Part shown: positions 32,592-40,818 of the stretch, piece by piece
Position numbering within the stretch: position 1 is the first letter of the stretch
Layout: each line of letters starts with the position of its first letter
Origin: Streptomyces broussonetiae
Lineage (GTDB): Bacteria; Actinomycetota; Actinomycetes; Streptomycetales; Streptomycetaceae
Length of the DNA stretch: 64,000 bases
NCBI RefSeq assembly: GCF_009796285.1
Contig: NZ_CP047020.1
Location: forward strand, 7,936,001-8,000,000
Direction of reading: 5' to 3'
Position numbers and translations under genes: made by a program
The notes under the pieces: model-generated
The model's database searches: none
Told to the model about the DNA's origin: nothing
What the model saw: only the letters and a program-made list of their open reading frames with translations

Positions 32592-34202
32592 TCAGGAGAC
32601 AGTCACGTCGTCGTAGTAGGTGTAGGTCGCGTCACCCGCGTAGTTGTCGTCCTTGTTGGTGAGGGTGAGCGTGTAGTTGTGGCCCGCGGTCACGGTGCCG
32701 GAGACCTGCTTCCAGCCTGCACCCTGGGTGCAGGTCTTGCCGAGCAGTGTCGTGGTGGTGCCCGCCGTGGTGTCCTGGAGGGTGGCCGTCGCCCAGTCGT
32801 AGCTCACGGTGTCCGGGCAGGTGACGTTGTACCAGAAGGAGACCCTGCTGCTGCCGGACGGGGCGGTGAAGGACTGGGAGACCGAGGAGGTGTTCGTCGG
32901 GTTGGTGGAGCCGAGCATCGCGCCGTAGGTGCCGCTGTGCGCCGCCGAGGTGGTGGCGGAGGTGGTGCCGCTGGTCGTCCAGCTCGACAGGCTGCCGGTC
33001 TCGAAGGTGCCGTTGGTGAGGGTGCCGCCGGTGCCGCCGCCGCTGCCCCCGACGATGGGGTGGGAGATGGCGCAGTTGTTGGTGTCGTTGGACCAGCTCG
33101 CCTGCTCGGCGAAGGTACCGGTGCCCATCGTGACGTTGGCCGCTCCGCCCGTGCTGCCGGGCGAGATCCAGGCGCACTCGTCGGAGTTCTCCTGGCCGTT
33201 GTACGAGCTTCCGGTCTGGTTGGTCCAGCCGCCGGCCGGGTTCTGGTCGGACATCATCTCGTGCCATTCGTGGCCGAGCGTCATGGTCCAGCCGTCGAGG
33301 GTGCCGGGCGAGTTGACGAATCCGACGCCGCAGCCGGAGCCGGAGTCCATGTTGTACGGCTGGTTGCTGAACGCGATGTCCCCGTAGGAGGAGGACACCG
33401 GCCCGCCGGTGAGCGTGCTGTCGCCGTTGTAGTCGTGCCAGGCGCAGTACTGGCCCTGGTAGTTGTCCGGGTTGGTGTTGTGCGGCGAGAGGATGACGTA
33501 GTAGGCGTCCCGGTTGGACGCGGCGGTGGTGTTCCCGAAGTGTCCGGCCGCCTTGACGGCTTCGGCGCCCAGTTGGTGTCCGGTCGCGGCGCTGGGTGAG
33601 GCCGCCGAGTTGTCGTACCACACGCCGGACAGCACGCCGCCGCTCTGGTACGGGATGAAGTTTGCGTTGGACGGACAACTGGTGGCGCCTGCCGAAACGT
33701 TCGGTCCGTCACACCACTGGGTGAGGTCCGCGGACCACAGCTCGTTTCCGGTGCCGATGCCCTTGAACATCTCCTGGGTGACCGGGGCCGCGCCGTCCGG
33801 GTCGCCGGAGAACGTGGCGTCGCCGTTGCCGTTGGTGCTCTGCGTGCCCCACTGCGAGCCGTAGAAGACCAGGTAGACCTTGGAATGGCCGCTCTGGACG
33901 CCGATGCCGTCGACGCCGCCGCCGTAGGACAACGTCTCCGGTCCGGTCGCCGTGGTAGCGGCCGGCTGGTCGGCAGCCCAGGACTTCATCTTGGCGTTCT
34001 GCTGAATGGTCGGGATGACGCCGTGCCGGTACGAGTGCTGATACGCCGGGCTGTAGGGGTTGGGTCTTGTTGTGCGAGCCGTGGCCTGGGTGGCGGCTGC
34101 CGCCTGGGGTACGGAGGCGAGTGCCACACCGGTGACGAGGGACAACGACGCGAGACCGGTCAGGGTCGCTCGGGCTGCGCCGCGTATGTGGGGTATGCCC
34201 AT
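32592..34202 (-). CDS. Secreted HEWHE-motif protein with C-terminal jelly-roll domain
   Basis: A 536-residue exported protein. The signal peptide (about residues 1-35) ends near PQAAAA. Residues about 65-370 form a conserved extracellular domain with SKVYLVFYGSQWG, WCDGPNV, YVILSPHNTNPDNY, CAWHDY and TLGHEWHEMMSDQNPAGGW, then ENSDECAWI. The HEWHE and SDECAW residues look like metal ligands, but the spacing is not the HExxH of classical metallopeptidases. After a Gly-rich linker, residues about 405-536 form a beta-sandwich (GTFETGSLSSWTTSG, VSFWYNVTC, YYDDVTV). It is probably a secreted hydrolase; the activity is not assigned. ATG 34202 is the first start next to a signal peptide. Confidence 0.75.
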   Translation of the reverse strand: MGIPHIRGAARATLTGLASLSLVTGVALASVPQAAAATQATARTTRPNPYSPAYQHSYRHGVIPTIQQNAKMKSWAADQPAATTATGPETLSYGGGVDGIGVQSGHSKVYLVFYGSQWGTQSTNGNGDATFSGDPDGAAPVTQEMFKGIGTGNELWSADLTQWCDGPNVSAGATSCPSNANFIPYQSGGVLSGVWYDNSAASPSAATGHQLGAEAVKAAGHFGNTTAASNRDAYYVILSPHNTNPDNYQGQYCAWHDYNGDSTLTGGPVSSSYGDIAFSNQPYNMDSGSGCGVGFVNSPGTLDGWTMTLGHEWHEMMSDQNPAGGWTNQTGSSYNGQENSDECAWISPGSTGGAANVTMGTGTFAEQASWSNDTNNCAISHPIVGGSGGGTGGTLTNGTFETGSLSSWTTSGTTSATTSAAHSGTYGAMLGSTNPTNTSSVSQSFTAPSGSSRVSFWYNVTCPDTVSYDWATATLQDTTAGTTTTLLGKTCTQGAGWKQVSGTVTAGHNYTLTLTNKDDNYAGDATYTYYDDVTVS

Positions 34203-34833
34203 GGGTATTGGGGCCCTTTCTTCGCACGGACCTCCGCCGTCGGTCCGGCGGAGGTGATCTGCACGGGACGTCGACGAGGCGCACCACTCCGCAAACCGAA
34301 TCCGGCCACCGACGTTGACGCCGGTCTCGTTGCGGAGCAGGAGGAGAAGTCCGAGCGGCACCGGGTGACTGCACGGGCGATGTGCTCGGCAGCTGGGGAA
34401 CTCACGCACGGTGTTGTGATCCGCGGGGTCTCTCGTCCTGGACCGGACGAATGAAAAAGGCAGTGAGAAGGGTTCGTACTGCGACTTCTTGCCGGCTGGA
34501 ATGGTGATGCCCTGTCAGACGCGGAGAAGCAAAGCAGACTTGACGGGTTCAGGTCAATGGAGGGTGTGCCCTTCTCTCAGGGGGGCGGTGGCCTGCCTCT
34601 CGAACGGGTGGGCTCGACGTCGATCGTCCGCTGATTCCGCTGGTCGAACGCCAAATCGGAGCATGCGCCAGTCAGTTGCTACGGCATGGCGCACCGAGGG
34701 GCGTGGGAGGTCGTTCGCCGACCTGGGGCCGCCTATGAATAGGCTCTGAATTCAGGAAAGGTGGAGGAAGTGCCCGGTCAAAAATGAGTAACGACCCATC
34801 AATTGCCTGATGTGTCTGCTAACCGGCTTCCGC
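34203..34833. other. Long intergenic region, no gene recognised
   Basis: The 630 bp upstream of the secreted protein contain no recognisable coding frame. Base composition is less GC-rich in 34440-34810 than in the flanks, suggesting regulatory DNA. A small dyad TTGAC-N8-GTCAA occurs at 34540-34557. No promoter could be placed with confidence. Confidence 0.5.
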
Positions 34834-36483
34834 TCACCGCCAGCCCCTCAACTCCCTCTCACCGCCCGTCACCTCCTCCTGCACCCGCTTCGCCGCTGCC
34901 GCTGCGAACCTCTTCGCCGCCGTTGCGTCGGGCAGGTGGGCCGGCGTCGCCGCTCTTTTTCCTTGCGCCGGGTGTTCCGCGAACAGCGCCACGGTGACGC
35001 AGAGCCGGTGGTCCGACTCGGTGTGCCACAGGGTGCGGGTGGTGGTGGCGCCGGAGCCCGCGGTGCCGGTGTAGCTGGTCCTGCCCGTGGCGGCCGGTCG
35101 GGCTGTGGGCACGGGCAGGAGGGCGCGGGTCTCGGGGTGGGCCGTGTAGAGGGTGCGGCCGCCCCGGGTGATCCTCGCGACCGTGTACGGCTTCGCGTAC
35201 GTTCCCTGCGCCGACGCCGTCGCGTACGCCGAGGCCAGCTGAAGCGGAGTCGGGGTCGGCGTTCTGACGAGGGAGGTGGCCGCGACCGCTCCGGGCCCGG
35301 TGGCGCGCAGCGGAGCGAGGGCGCTGCCCGCCTCCACTGCCCCGGCGACGGCGTCATTGAAGGGCTGCCGGGCGTAGTCCGCGCCGCCGTAGAGGACGCG
35401 GATCGCGCCGTCGCCCGGGACCGTCGCGACGACGGCCGTGTGCAGGCGCGTCCCCTTGGCGGCCGCCGGAGCGTGGTCCACCTGCTGGGCGATGTCGTCC
35501 TGCGCCTCGATGTCGAACGTCGTACGGACCGTGTACCCGCCGCGGGCCAGCTGGTCCTGGGTGATGCCGAGCCGGTCGGCCGCCTCGGCCGCAGCAGCGT
35601 CGATGAGGTACTGGCGCTGCCCGTCGGTGCCGCCAGGGGGATAGAAGCGGAACGCCGGGAAGAGGGCCGAGGCCCGCTCCCGGGCCGTGATCGTGCCCGC
35701 GGCCCGCATGCCGTCGAGGACCCACGCCCACCGCTTCTGCAGCGTGGCCGTCACCTTGGCATCGGCTCCGACCCGTTCGTAGTACGACGGCAGGTTGATG
35801 ATCGACGCCAGGGCCGCGCCCTGGGAGAGGTCGAGGTCCTTCGCGTCGATGCCGAAGTAGTTGCGGGCCGCCGACTCAATGCCGGCCGCGCCCCGCCCGA
35901 AGTACACGGTGTTCAGGTATCCCTGGAGGATCGCGTCCTTGGAGCGGGTGCGGTCCAGTTTGACCGCGATCAGCGCCTCGCGTGCCTTGCGGGACAGCGA
36001 CTGCTGGGGGGTGAGCAGCGCGTTCTTCACGTACTGCTGCGTGATCGTCGAACCGCCCTGCCGTTCCGCGCCGCTCAGCGTGGACCACGCTGCCCGCAGG
36101 ATCGCGGTCGGGGAGACGCCCGAGTCCGTGCGGAAGGAGCGGTTCTCCGCCGCGATCACCGCGTCCTGCACCTTGCGCGGCACCTGGGACAGCGGCACGT
36201 CCTGCCGGTCCACCGGGCCGCGCCGGCCCAGGTACTGACCGCTCGCGTCCAGGAACACCGTGCTCTGGATGACCATCTCCGGGTGCGGGGCGGGGATGAC
36301 GGTCAGCTGGTAGGCGACGACGGCCGCGGTGCACAGGGCCAGGAGGAGGGTCAGTACGGCGATGAGCGCGCGACGGATCCAGCGGGCCCGGCGGCGCCGG
36401 GTGCGGAGACGGAAGGAGACCCGGCGACGACGGTGTACGGGCTTCTCGTCGGTGGCATGGGGTGTGTCCGCCGTGCTGCTCAC
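34834..36483 (-). CDS. Class A penicillin-binding protein with degenerate transpeptidase domain
   Basis: A 549-residue membrane-anchored protein with a basic cytoplasmic tail, a span at about 38-62, and a GT51 glycosyltransferase (about 75-245). The GT51 domain keeps Glu113 in AAENRSFRTDSG, GGSTITQQYVKN and Glu169 in RKAREALIAVKL, plus ILQGYLNTVYFGRGAAGIES. The transpeptidase half is gutted. The SxxK serine motif reads SALA (387-390), only about 20 residues separate it from the late TPLQLASAYAT motif, and KTG is YTG (471-473). It should polymerise glycan strands but not crosslink or bind penicillin covalently. GTG 36483 overlaps the upstream gene by 4 bp. It is third in an ECF sigma operon. 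Confidence 0.85.
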   Translation of the reverse strand: MSSTADTPHATDEKPVHRRRRVSFRLRTRRRRARWIRRALIAVLTLLLALCTAAVVAYQLTVIPAPHPEMVIQSTVFLDASGQYLGRRGPVDRQDVPLSQVPRKVQDAVIAAENRSFRTDSGVSPTAILRAAWSTLSGAERQGGSTITQQYVKNALLTPQQSLSRKAREALIAVKLDRTRSKDAILQGYLNTVYFGRGAAGIESAARNYFGIDAKDLDLSQGAALASIINLPSYYERVGADAKVTATLQKRWAWVLDGMRAAGTITARERASALFPAFRFYPPGGTDGQRQYLIDAAAAEAADRLGITQDQLARGGYTVRTTFDIEAQDDIAQQVDHAPAAAKGTRLHTAVVATVPGDGAIRVLYGGADYARQPFNDAVAGAVEAGSALAPLRATGPGAVAATSLVRTPTPTPLQLASAYATASAQGTYAKPYTVARITRGGRTLYTAHPETRALLPVPTARPAATGRTSYTGTAGSGATTTRTLWHTESDHRLCVTVALFAEHPAQGKRAATPAHLPDATAAKRFAAAAAKRVQEEVTGGERELRGWR

Positions 36484-37148
36484 GGGCCCACCCCGCCCTG
36501 TGCCACGACCGTGCCCCGTGCGTCGTGGATCGTCACCCGCGCGTCCATCAACTTCTTTTTGTCCTTGGGTAGTTCGCCGGTCGCGTACCACGCGCTCCAG
36601 CCGGGGCTGCCCGCGAGCGCCAGCAGTGTGCCGGAGGTCGTACCGAACGGCGTGCGCAAGGTCACGCGGGCCGCGGGCGTCGGCCCCCGGTAGGTGCCGG
36701 TCATGAGATAGCGGTTGCCCGTCCCCAGCATCTCCATGGTGACCGCGGCCTTGTGGCCGCCCCGCGCCGCGGGTGCCGGGACCAGCCCCGGCGCCGCCGA
36801 GGAGTGCTCCCCGTCCTTCGTCAGCCACAACTCCACGTCGGGCAAAGGGCGTACATGCTCACCTGCCGCAACGATGCGCACGGTCGACGTCGTCCCGGCG
36901 GAGGGCGTCGGCGCTCCCGAGGCCGTCCTCCCGGTCACACGCGGTACGACGACGTAGGCGATCGTCCCGAGCAGCAGAGCGACCGCTGCCAGCCACCGGA
37001 CCCGCCACTGCCTTCTCCGCGCTCGTCCCTCGCGCTCGATCTCCGCCAGCGGCACCGGCGGCGGTATCAGATCACGCACCTCCACCGCCATCGCCTCGCT
37101 CAACTCGGCGCGCTGAAGGTCGACTCGACGTGCCTTGACGCGGTTCAT
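36480..37148 (-). CDS. Membrane protein partner of ECF sigma factor (putative anti-sigma)
   Basis: A 222-residue protein with a cytoplasmic N-terminus of about 50 residues (VDLQRAELSEAMAVEVRDLI), one membrane span (about 53-72, WLAAVALLLGTIAYVVV) and an extracytoplasmic beta-rich domain (about 95-222). ATG 37148 overlaps the sigma factor stop by 4 bp (ATGA). The order sigma, single-pass protein is the standard ECF/anti-sigma layout. No zinc-binding HxxxCxxC motif is present, so the inhibition mode would differ from ZAS proteins. Confidence 0.7.
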   Translation of the reverse strand: MNRVKARRVDLQRAELSEAMAVEVRDLIPPPVPLAEIEREGRARRRQWRVRWLAAVALLLGTIAYVVVPRVTGRTASGAPTPSAGTTSTVRIVAAGEHVRPLPDVELWLTKDGEHSSAAPGLVPAPAARGGHKAAVTMEMLGTGNRYLMTGTYRGPTPAARVTLRTPFGTTSGTLLALAGSPGWSAWYATGELPKDKKKLMDARVTIHDARGTVVAQGGVGP

Positions 37149-37606
37149 GGGTGAACCTCCTGGAGTGGCCGGGTGCTCAGGGCGGCCAGCCCCCGCCGCG
37201 CGGACGACGTCACCGCGCCCTGCGAGCAGCCCAGCATCTCGGCGATCTCCGACTCGTCGAGTCCGTCGCCGTGCCGCAGCACCAGCACGACCCGCTGCCG
37301 GACGGGCAGGTCCGCCAACGCCCGCCCGAGCGCCGTGAACCCGCGCCGCCGTCGGGTCGAACGGCGGCGGCCGTGCAGCCGTACCAAAGTCCGCCGCACA
37401 TAGAAGTCGGCGTCGTCCCTCGGCACCCTCCGTCTGCGCGCGTACGTCTCCGCGAGTGCCGCCCGCGCCAGGTCGGCCGCCTCGTCCGCGTCGCCGGTGA
37501 GAAGGCGGGCGGTGCGCAGGAGGCGGGGCCAGGCCTCGGTGGCGTAGGCCCTGAAGTCCCCACGAGGAGAGGGAGACTGGGCGAACTTGGCTCTGGTGAT
37601 GGTCAT
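37145..37606 (-). CDS. ECF (SigE-like) RNA polymerase sigma factor
   Basis: A 153-residue sigma factor. Region 2 (about 18-80: FRAYATEAWPRLLRTARLL, DADEAADLARAALAE) and region 4 (about 95-145: LADLPVRQRVVLVLRHGDGL, ESEIAEMLGCSQGAVTS) are both present. ATG 37606 has GAGGGG upstream. It heads an operon with a membrane partner and a penicillin-binding protein, suggesting control of an envelope function. It is divergent from a second ECF gene only 87 bp away. Confidence 0.87.
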   Translation of the reverse strand: MTITRAKFAQSPSPRGDFRAYATEAWPRLLRTARLLTGDADEAADLARAALAETYARRRRVPRDDADFYVRRTLVRLHGRRRSTRRRRGFTALGRALADLPVRQRVVLVLRHGDGLDESEIAEMLGCSQGAVTSSARRGLAALSTRPLQEVHP

Positions 37607-37693
37607 CGTGCCCCTCGCGGTGTGTTTCGATGTGCGACGTACGGGACCTGTACGCACGGCAGGGACCATCGGGTTGCAAGGGACGCCAGGGAA
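37607..37693. promoter_or_regulatory. 87-bp divergent control region between two ECF sigma operons
   Basis: On the reverse strand CAACC and CGTAC are 17 bp apart, resembling an ECF-type -35/-10 pair driving the left operon. The same region contains the partly symmetric GTGCGACGTAC and GTACGCAC around 37633-37660. Both operons may therefore be autoregulated or cross-regulated by the sigma factors they encode. Confidence 0.4.
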
Positions 37694-38215
37694 ATGACGG
37701 AGGATGAGTTCGACGCGTTCTACGCCGCCGCGTTCCCCCGGCTGACCGGTCAGCTCTACGCGTTCACCGGGGACCACGGGGAGGCGCAGGACGTCGTCCA
37801 GGAGGCGTTCGTACGGGCCTGGGACCGGCGGCGGGACTTCCTTGCCGAGGGGGCGCCCGAGGCGTGGATCAGGACCGTGGCGATGCGCCTCGCGGTGAGC
37901 CGGTGGCGGCGGGCGCGACGGTGGCTGGAGCTGGTGTGCCGCACGCCGCCGCCCGAGAGCACTCCCGGCCCGGAGTTGCAGCACGCCCACTTCGCCGATC
38001 TGGTCGCGGCGTTGCGGCGACTGCCGGAGACGCAGCGGATGGCGGTGGTGCTGCACCATCTGTGCGACCTGAGCGTCGAGCAGGTAGCCTCCGAGACCGG
38101 TGCGCCCGTGGGGACGGTCAAGGCCCGGCTGTCCCGTGGCCGGGCCGCGCTGGCGAGGGAACTGGGTTCCGAGGACAAGGAGTTCGGGGACAGGGAGGAC
38201 GACCGTGTCCGATGA
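37694..38215 (+). CDS. ECF (SigE-like) RNA polymerase sigma factor
   Basis: A 173-residue SigE-family sigma factor. Region 2 (residues 1-70) reads DEFDAFYAAAFPRLTGQLYA and EAQDVVQEAFVRAWDRR; region 4 (about 105-155) reads LPETQRMAVVLHHLCDLSVE then TGAPVGTVKARLSRGRAAL. ATG 37694 follows CAGGGA. Its 3' end overlaps a membrane-protein gene by 11 bp. It is a paralogue of the divergent sigma factor. Confidence 0.9.
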   Translation: MTEDEFDAFYAAAFPRLTGQLYAFTGDHGEAQDVVQEAFVRAWDRRRDFLAEGAPEAWIRTVAMRLAVSRWRRARRWLELVCRTPPPESTPGPELQHAHFADLVAALRRLPETQRMAVVLHHLCDLSVEQVASETGAPVGTVKARLSRGRAALARELGSEDKEFGDREDDRVR

Positions 38216-38861
38216 CCTCACCACCGCTCTGCGCGAACTCGCCGAGTCGGTGGAGCAGTCGCCGCAGTTCTCCGGTGCCGACATCCGCCAACTCGCCCAG
38301 CGGCGCGGGCGTCGCCGTCGTACGATCGCGGCCCTCGGCGGGACGGCCGCGGTGGCGTCCCTGGGCCTGGCGCTGGTGCTGGGCCCCGGTGGGCCGGGCC
38401 CTGGACGACAGGACATGCCGGCCACGCAGCCGACGAGCACGCTCACGCGGCGGCCGGCGCCCGACGCCGAGGTGGCTCTCTCGTCGCGGCTTCTCGTGGC
38501 CGGGGGCCGTAGAATGCCCGTCTCGTCCGGCCTCGCGCGCACCCCGACCCCGACCGGGCGGATGACCGTCGTCTCCAGGGTTCGCGTCACCGTGGTGTCC
38601 GGAGCGGTGGTCGGCAGGCCGCCCGACTTCCGGTACAGGGTGCCCTGGGTGATCCGGCTGCGCGCGGACGACGGCACGACGACGGCGGTCTTCGGCATGA
38701 TCACCGACGGCACGGCGCCGGGCGTCGTCGACCTCACGTCCGGCTGGATCGGCCTGCGGACGGCAGACGCCAAGTGGCTGTACGACCGGTTGCGGACCGG
38801 GTCGGTGGTCGACATCGAGGGTCACGCACCGGCGGTCCCCTGGCCCACACCCTCCGCATGA
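38205..38861 (+). CDS. Membrane protein co-encoded with ECF sigma factor (putative anti-sigma)
   Basis: A 218-residue protein starting at GTG 38205 inside the sigma gene. The cytoplasmic N-terminus (about 1-38: LTTALRELAESVEQSPQFSG) is followed by one membrane span (about 41-62, IAALGGTAAVASLGLALVLG), a Pro/Thr linker and an extracytoplasmic beta-rich domain. Topology and 11-bp overlap with the sigma gene indicate a regulatory partner. It mirrors the partner encoded at 36480-37148, but the two extracytoplasmic domains are not obviously alike. Confidence 0.7.
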   Translation: MSDDLTTALRELAESVEQSPQFSGADIRQLAQRRGRRRRTIAALGGTAAVASLGLALVLGPGGPGPGRQDMPATQPTSTLTRRPAPDAEVALSSRLLVAGGRRMPVSSGLARTPTPTGRMTVVSRVRVTVVSGAVVGRPPDFRYRVPWVIRLRADDGTTTAVFGMITDGTAPGVVDLTSGWIGLRTADAKWLYDRLRTGSVVDIEGHAPAVPWPTPSA

Positions 38862-39023
38862 CAGAGGCCGGAGCAACTTGGGCCGTGTGCAGCGGGTCGT
38901 GCCGGTAGTCGTGGCTGGGCCGTCGGAGACTCGCGTGGCACCGGTGGGATGGGGGTGGCCGTCGTCGAGGCCGGCGTGTTCGTGCTCGGCGCCAGCGGGT
39001 GCCGGTACATCGTCCGGCCTGGT

Positions 39024-39328
39024 CTACGCGGCTTGGTGGGATGCGTGCAGGGTTCCGCCGAGTCGGTCCCGTCGGCGGATCTCCGGGCGTCTGGTGTTCC
39101 CCGGTTCGTTGATCGGGTGGGGAGCGGGCGGAGGGGAGCGGCTTGGCCCAGGGCTCGGTGTGGGCGGTGTCCGATGTAGAATCCACGAGCTGTTTTTCGG
39201 GCGAGGCGCAGGAGCAGGGTGCGGATCGACCGGACGGTGGGTGGGCGTCCGCGTCGCCTCGGGATGTGAGTCGAGGCATGACCCGCAGGTCCTTCGCGAT
39301 CACCGCGGTTCTCTCGCCACGAGCCCAC
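39024..39328 (-). pseudogene. Integrase-type transposase scar with internal deletion
   Basis: Pieces of an rve-type transposase are recognisable on the reverse strand. GRPPTVRSIRTLLLRLAR comes from the start of the integrase region, then directly YIGHRPHRALGQAAPLRPLP from the C-terminus, then in another frame EIRRRDRLGGTLHASHQAA up to a stop at 39024. The catalytic centre between them is deleted. It belongs to the same kind of element as the stump at 31430-31577. Confidence 0.65.
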
Positions 39329-39375
39329 CGCTCACCGGCCTCGTACCGGATCCGCTCGCGAGACAGTCGCCGCTC

Positions 39376-39407
39376 TGCGGTAAGCCCACCACCCTGGGCT
39401 TACCGCA
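39376..39407 (-). terminator. Perfect 13-bp hairpin
   Basis: TGCGGTAAGCCCA and TGGGCTTACCGCA form a perfect 13-bp stem with a 6-base CCACCC loop. It lies 41 bp past the stop of the recombinase-like gene and acts as a terminator, or it marks the edge of the neighbouring transposase scar. Confidence 0.65.
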
Positions 39408-39448
39408 CACCACCTGCCTGCCGCAGCGAAGGAATCACCCCGAAGAGT

Positions 39449-39844
39449 TCATGTGGGATGCGGGTGGAACCCCGGCGCGCTCCTCGATGCCAAGGGCGCC
39501 CAGGTGTACCAGACGCGCACACCGTGGTCGTGGAGCCAGGCGGTCTCACGGTGCCGGAGTTCATGCGCGGACTCCGGGGCAATGGCACTGGGCCAGCGGA
39601 CGAGTACCGCGGTGACGCGGCCTGCCTGTACCAGCTGTCTGACACGCCGCCACCCTCTGCGCTGGGCCGGGTCGGGCTCACCGTACGTGTCGGTGATGAC
39701 CTCGGCGATCGCCAGTCCGCGTTCCCGGGCGAACGCGTGGCCTTCTGTCCGCGCGCACTGCGTGGCTGCCCCGGCCGCGCCCCGGGCTCGGTCGGCGCAT
39801 ACGTACAGCACGACAGGAGAAGCGGTTTCGCCGTGGGGGTTCAT
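39449..39844 (-). CDS. Degenerate serine-recombinase-fold protein
   Basis: A 131-residue protein from ATG 39844 (GAAGG upstream). It resembles only the N-terminal catalytic domain of resolvase/invertase enzymes (VVLYVCADRA, Q-CARTEGHAFARERG, AQRRGWRRVRQLVQAGRVTA). The catalytic serine position in the usual Y-R-V-S motif is not Ser, and the late dRlaR arginine motif is replaced by WPSAIAPES. There is no DNA-binding domain. It is probably a non-catalytic homologue of the kind found next to XRE/DUF397 and RsbW-like genes in streptomycetes. Confidence 0.6.
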   Translation of the reverse strand: MNPHGETASPVVLYVCADRARGAAGAATQCARTEGHAFARERGLAIAEVITDTYGEPDPAQRRGWRRVRQLVQAGRVTAVLVRWPSAIAPESAHELRHRETAWLHDHGVRVWYTWAPLASRSAPGFHPHPT

Positions 39845-40049
39845 GGGCGCCTTCTGTAGATGGATCGAGGCGAAGGGATTCCTCGCAGCGCGAAGGGGAC
39901 GTAGCGGGGGCTGTGCGGTGCCGACCGCGTCTCTGCCGTTGGGCAGGGCAACTTGTCCGGTGCGCAGCCGGCCGGGTCCGGCCATCGCCGCATCCGGGCT
40001 GTCGCTGCCGGGCGAGCGCCATATTCAGCGCCGACCGGTGACCATGGCA

Positions 40050-40502
40050 TCAGGGGTGGACCGTCAACTCCGCCCAGACAACCTTTCCTTCGGCCCGCGT
40101 CGAGGATGCGGAGCCCCAGCGGTCGGCGAGCTGCTGGACGAGGAACAGGCCCCGCCCGCCCTCCTCTACGAGGCCGGCGCGGTACTCCGGCGGGCGGACC
40201 GGGATGCGGCCGTCGTCGTGGAGTTCGATACGCAGGCGTCTCTCGTCGCCGGTCAGCGTGAGACCGCACAGCACATGACCACTGTCGGTGTGGAGTACAG
40301 CGTTCGTGGTCAGCTCGGAGACCAGCAGCATCGCGTCGCAGCAGGTATCGCCGGGTACCTTCCAAGTACGGAGCCGGTCGCGCACGGTGTCGCGGGCGGA
40401 TCTCACGCTGGTGCGCAGGGCGGGCAGGCCGAACCAGTACTCCCGACGAGGCACGGTCGTGGCTAAGGCGGGGGCCGGGGCTGAGGGCGTGGGCAGGGTC
40501 AC
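40050..40502 (-). CDS. RsbW-like ATP-binding protein (HATPase_c_2)
   Basis: A 150-residue GHKL ATPase fold protein. The N box VSELTTNAVLHT (residues about 62-73), G1 ELHDDGR and G2 GGRGLFLVQQLADRWG are present. Such stand-alone ATPases are anti-sigma-factor kinases or regulators in streptomycetes. The divergent XRE/DUF397 pair is its typical neighbour. Confidence 0.88.
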   Translation of the reverse strand: MTLPTPSAPAPALATTVPRREYWFGLPALRTSVRSARDTVRDRLRTWKVPGDTCCDAMLLVSELTTNAVLHTDSGHVLCGLTLTGDERRLRIELHDDGRIPVRPPEYRAGLVEEGGRGLFLVQQLADRWGSASSTRAEGKVVWAELTVHP

Positions 40503-40756
40503 GGATGTCGCCTTCCAGCGCCTTCTCGGGGCGGGCGCGGTGTGGGGATTCGGGCTCCAGCTCGCGTGGTGAGAGGCGTATGACGAGGCGGGCGCCCTGC
40601 GGTGGGGGTGCCGATGACGGCATCGGCATCACGGGTCCCGTCCAGGCCGGATGCTGCGTCAGAGCTGTGACTTGACCGCTCACATGCCAACTATGCGCGC
40701 GATCGCGCTCAGGCTGCAACCGACTCCCTGATAATTTCAGCAGCACGGGTATCACC

Positions 40757-40786
40757 TTGGCAGCGACAGCAAGTCGCTGTCAGAAT
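40757..40786 (+). promoter_or_regulatory. Promoter with internal dyad upstream of the XRE gene
   Basis: TTGGCA (40757-40762) and CAGAAT (40781-40786) are 18 bp apart. The spacer is filled by a perfect inverted repeat, CAGCGAC-AGCAA-GTCGCTG (40761-40779), a good operator position for autoregulation by the XRE protein. Confidence 0.55.
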
Positions 40787-40818
40787 GGTGTTGTTGATAA
40801 CCCCTCAGGAGGGTGGGC

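Noticed and set aside
33240..33300. Classical HExxH zinc-protease motif in the secreted protein
   Set aside because: The residues read HEWHE, so the second His is one position too early; called only a possible metal site.
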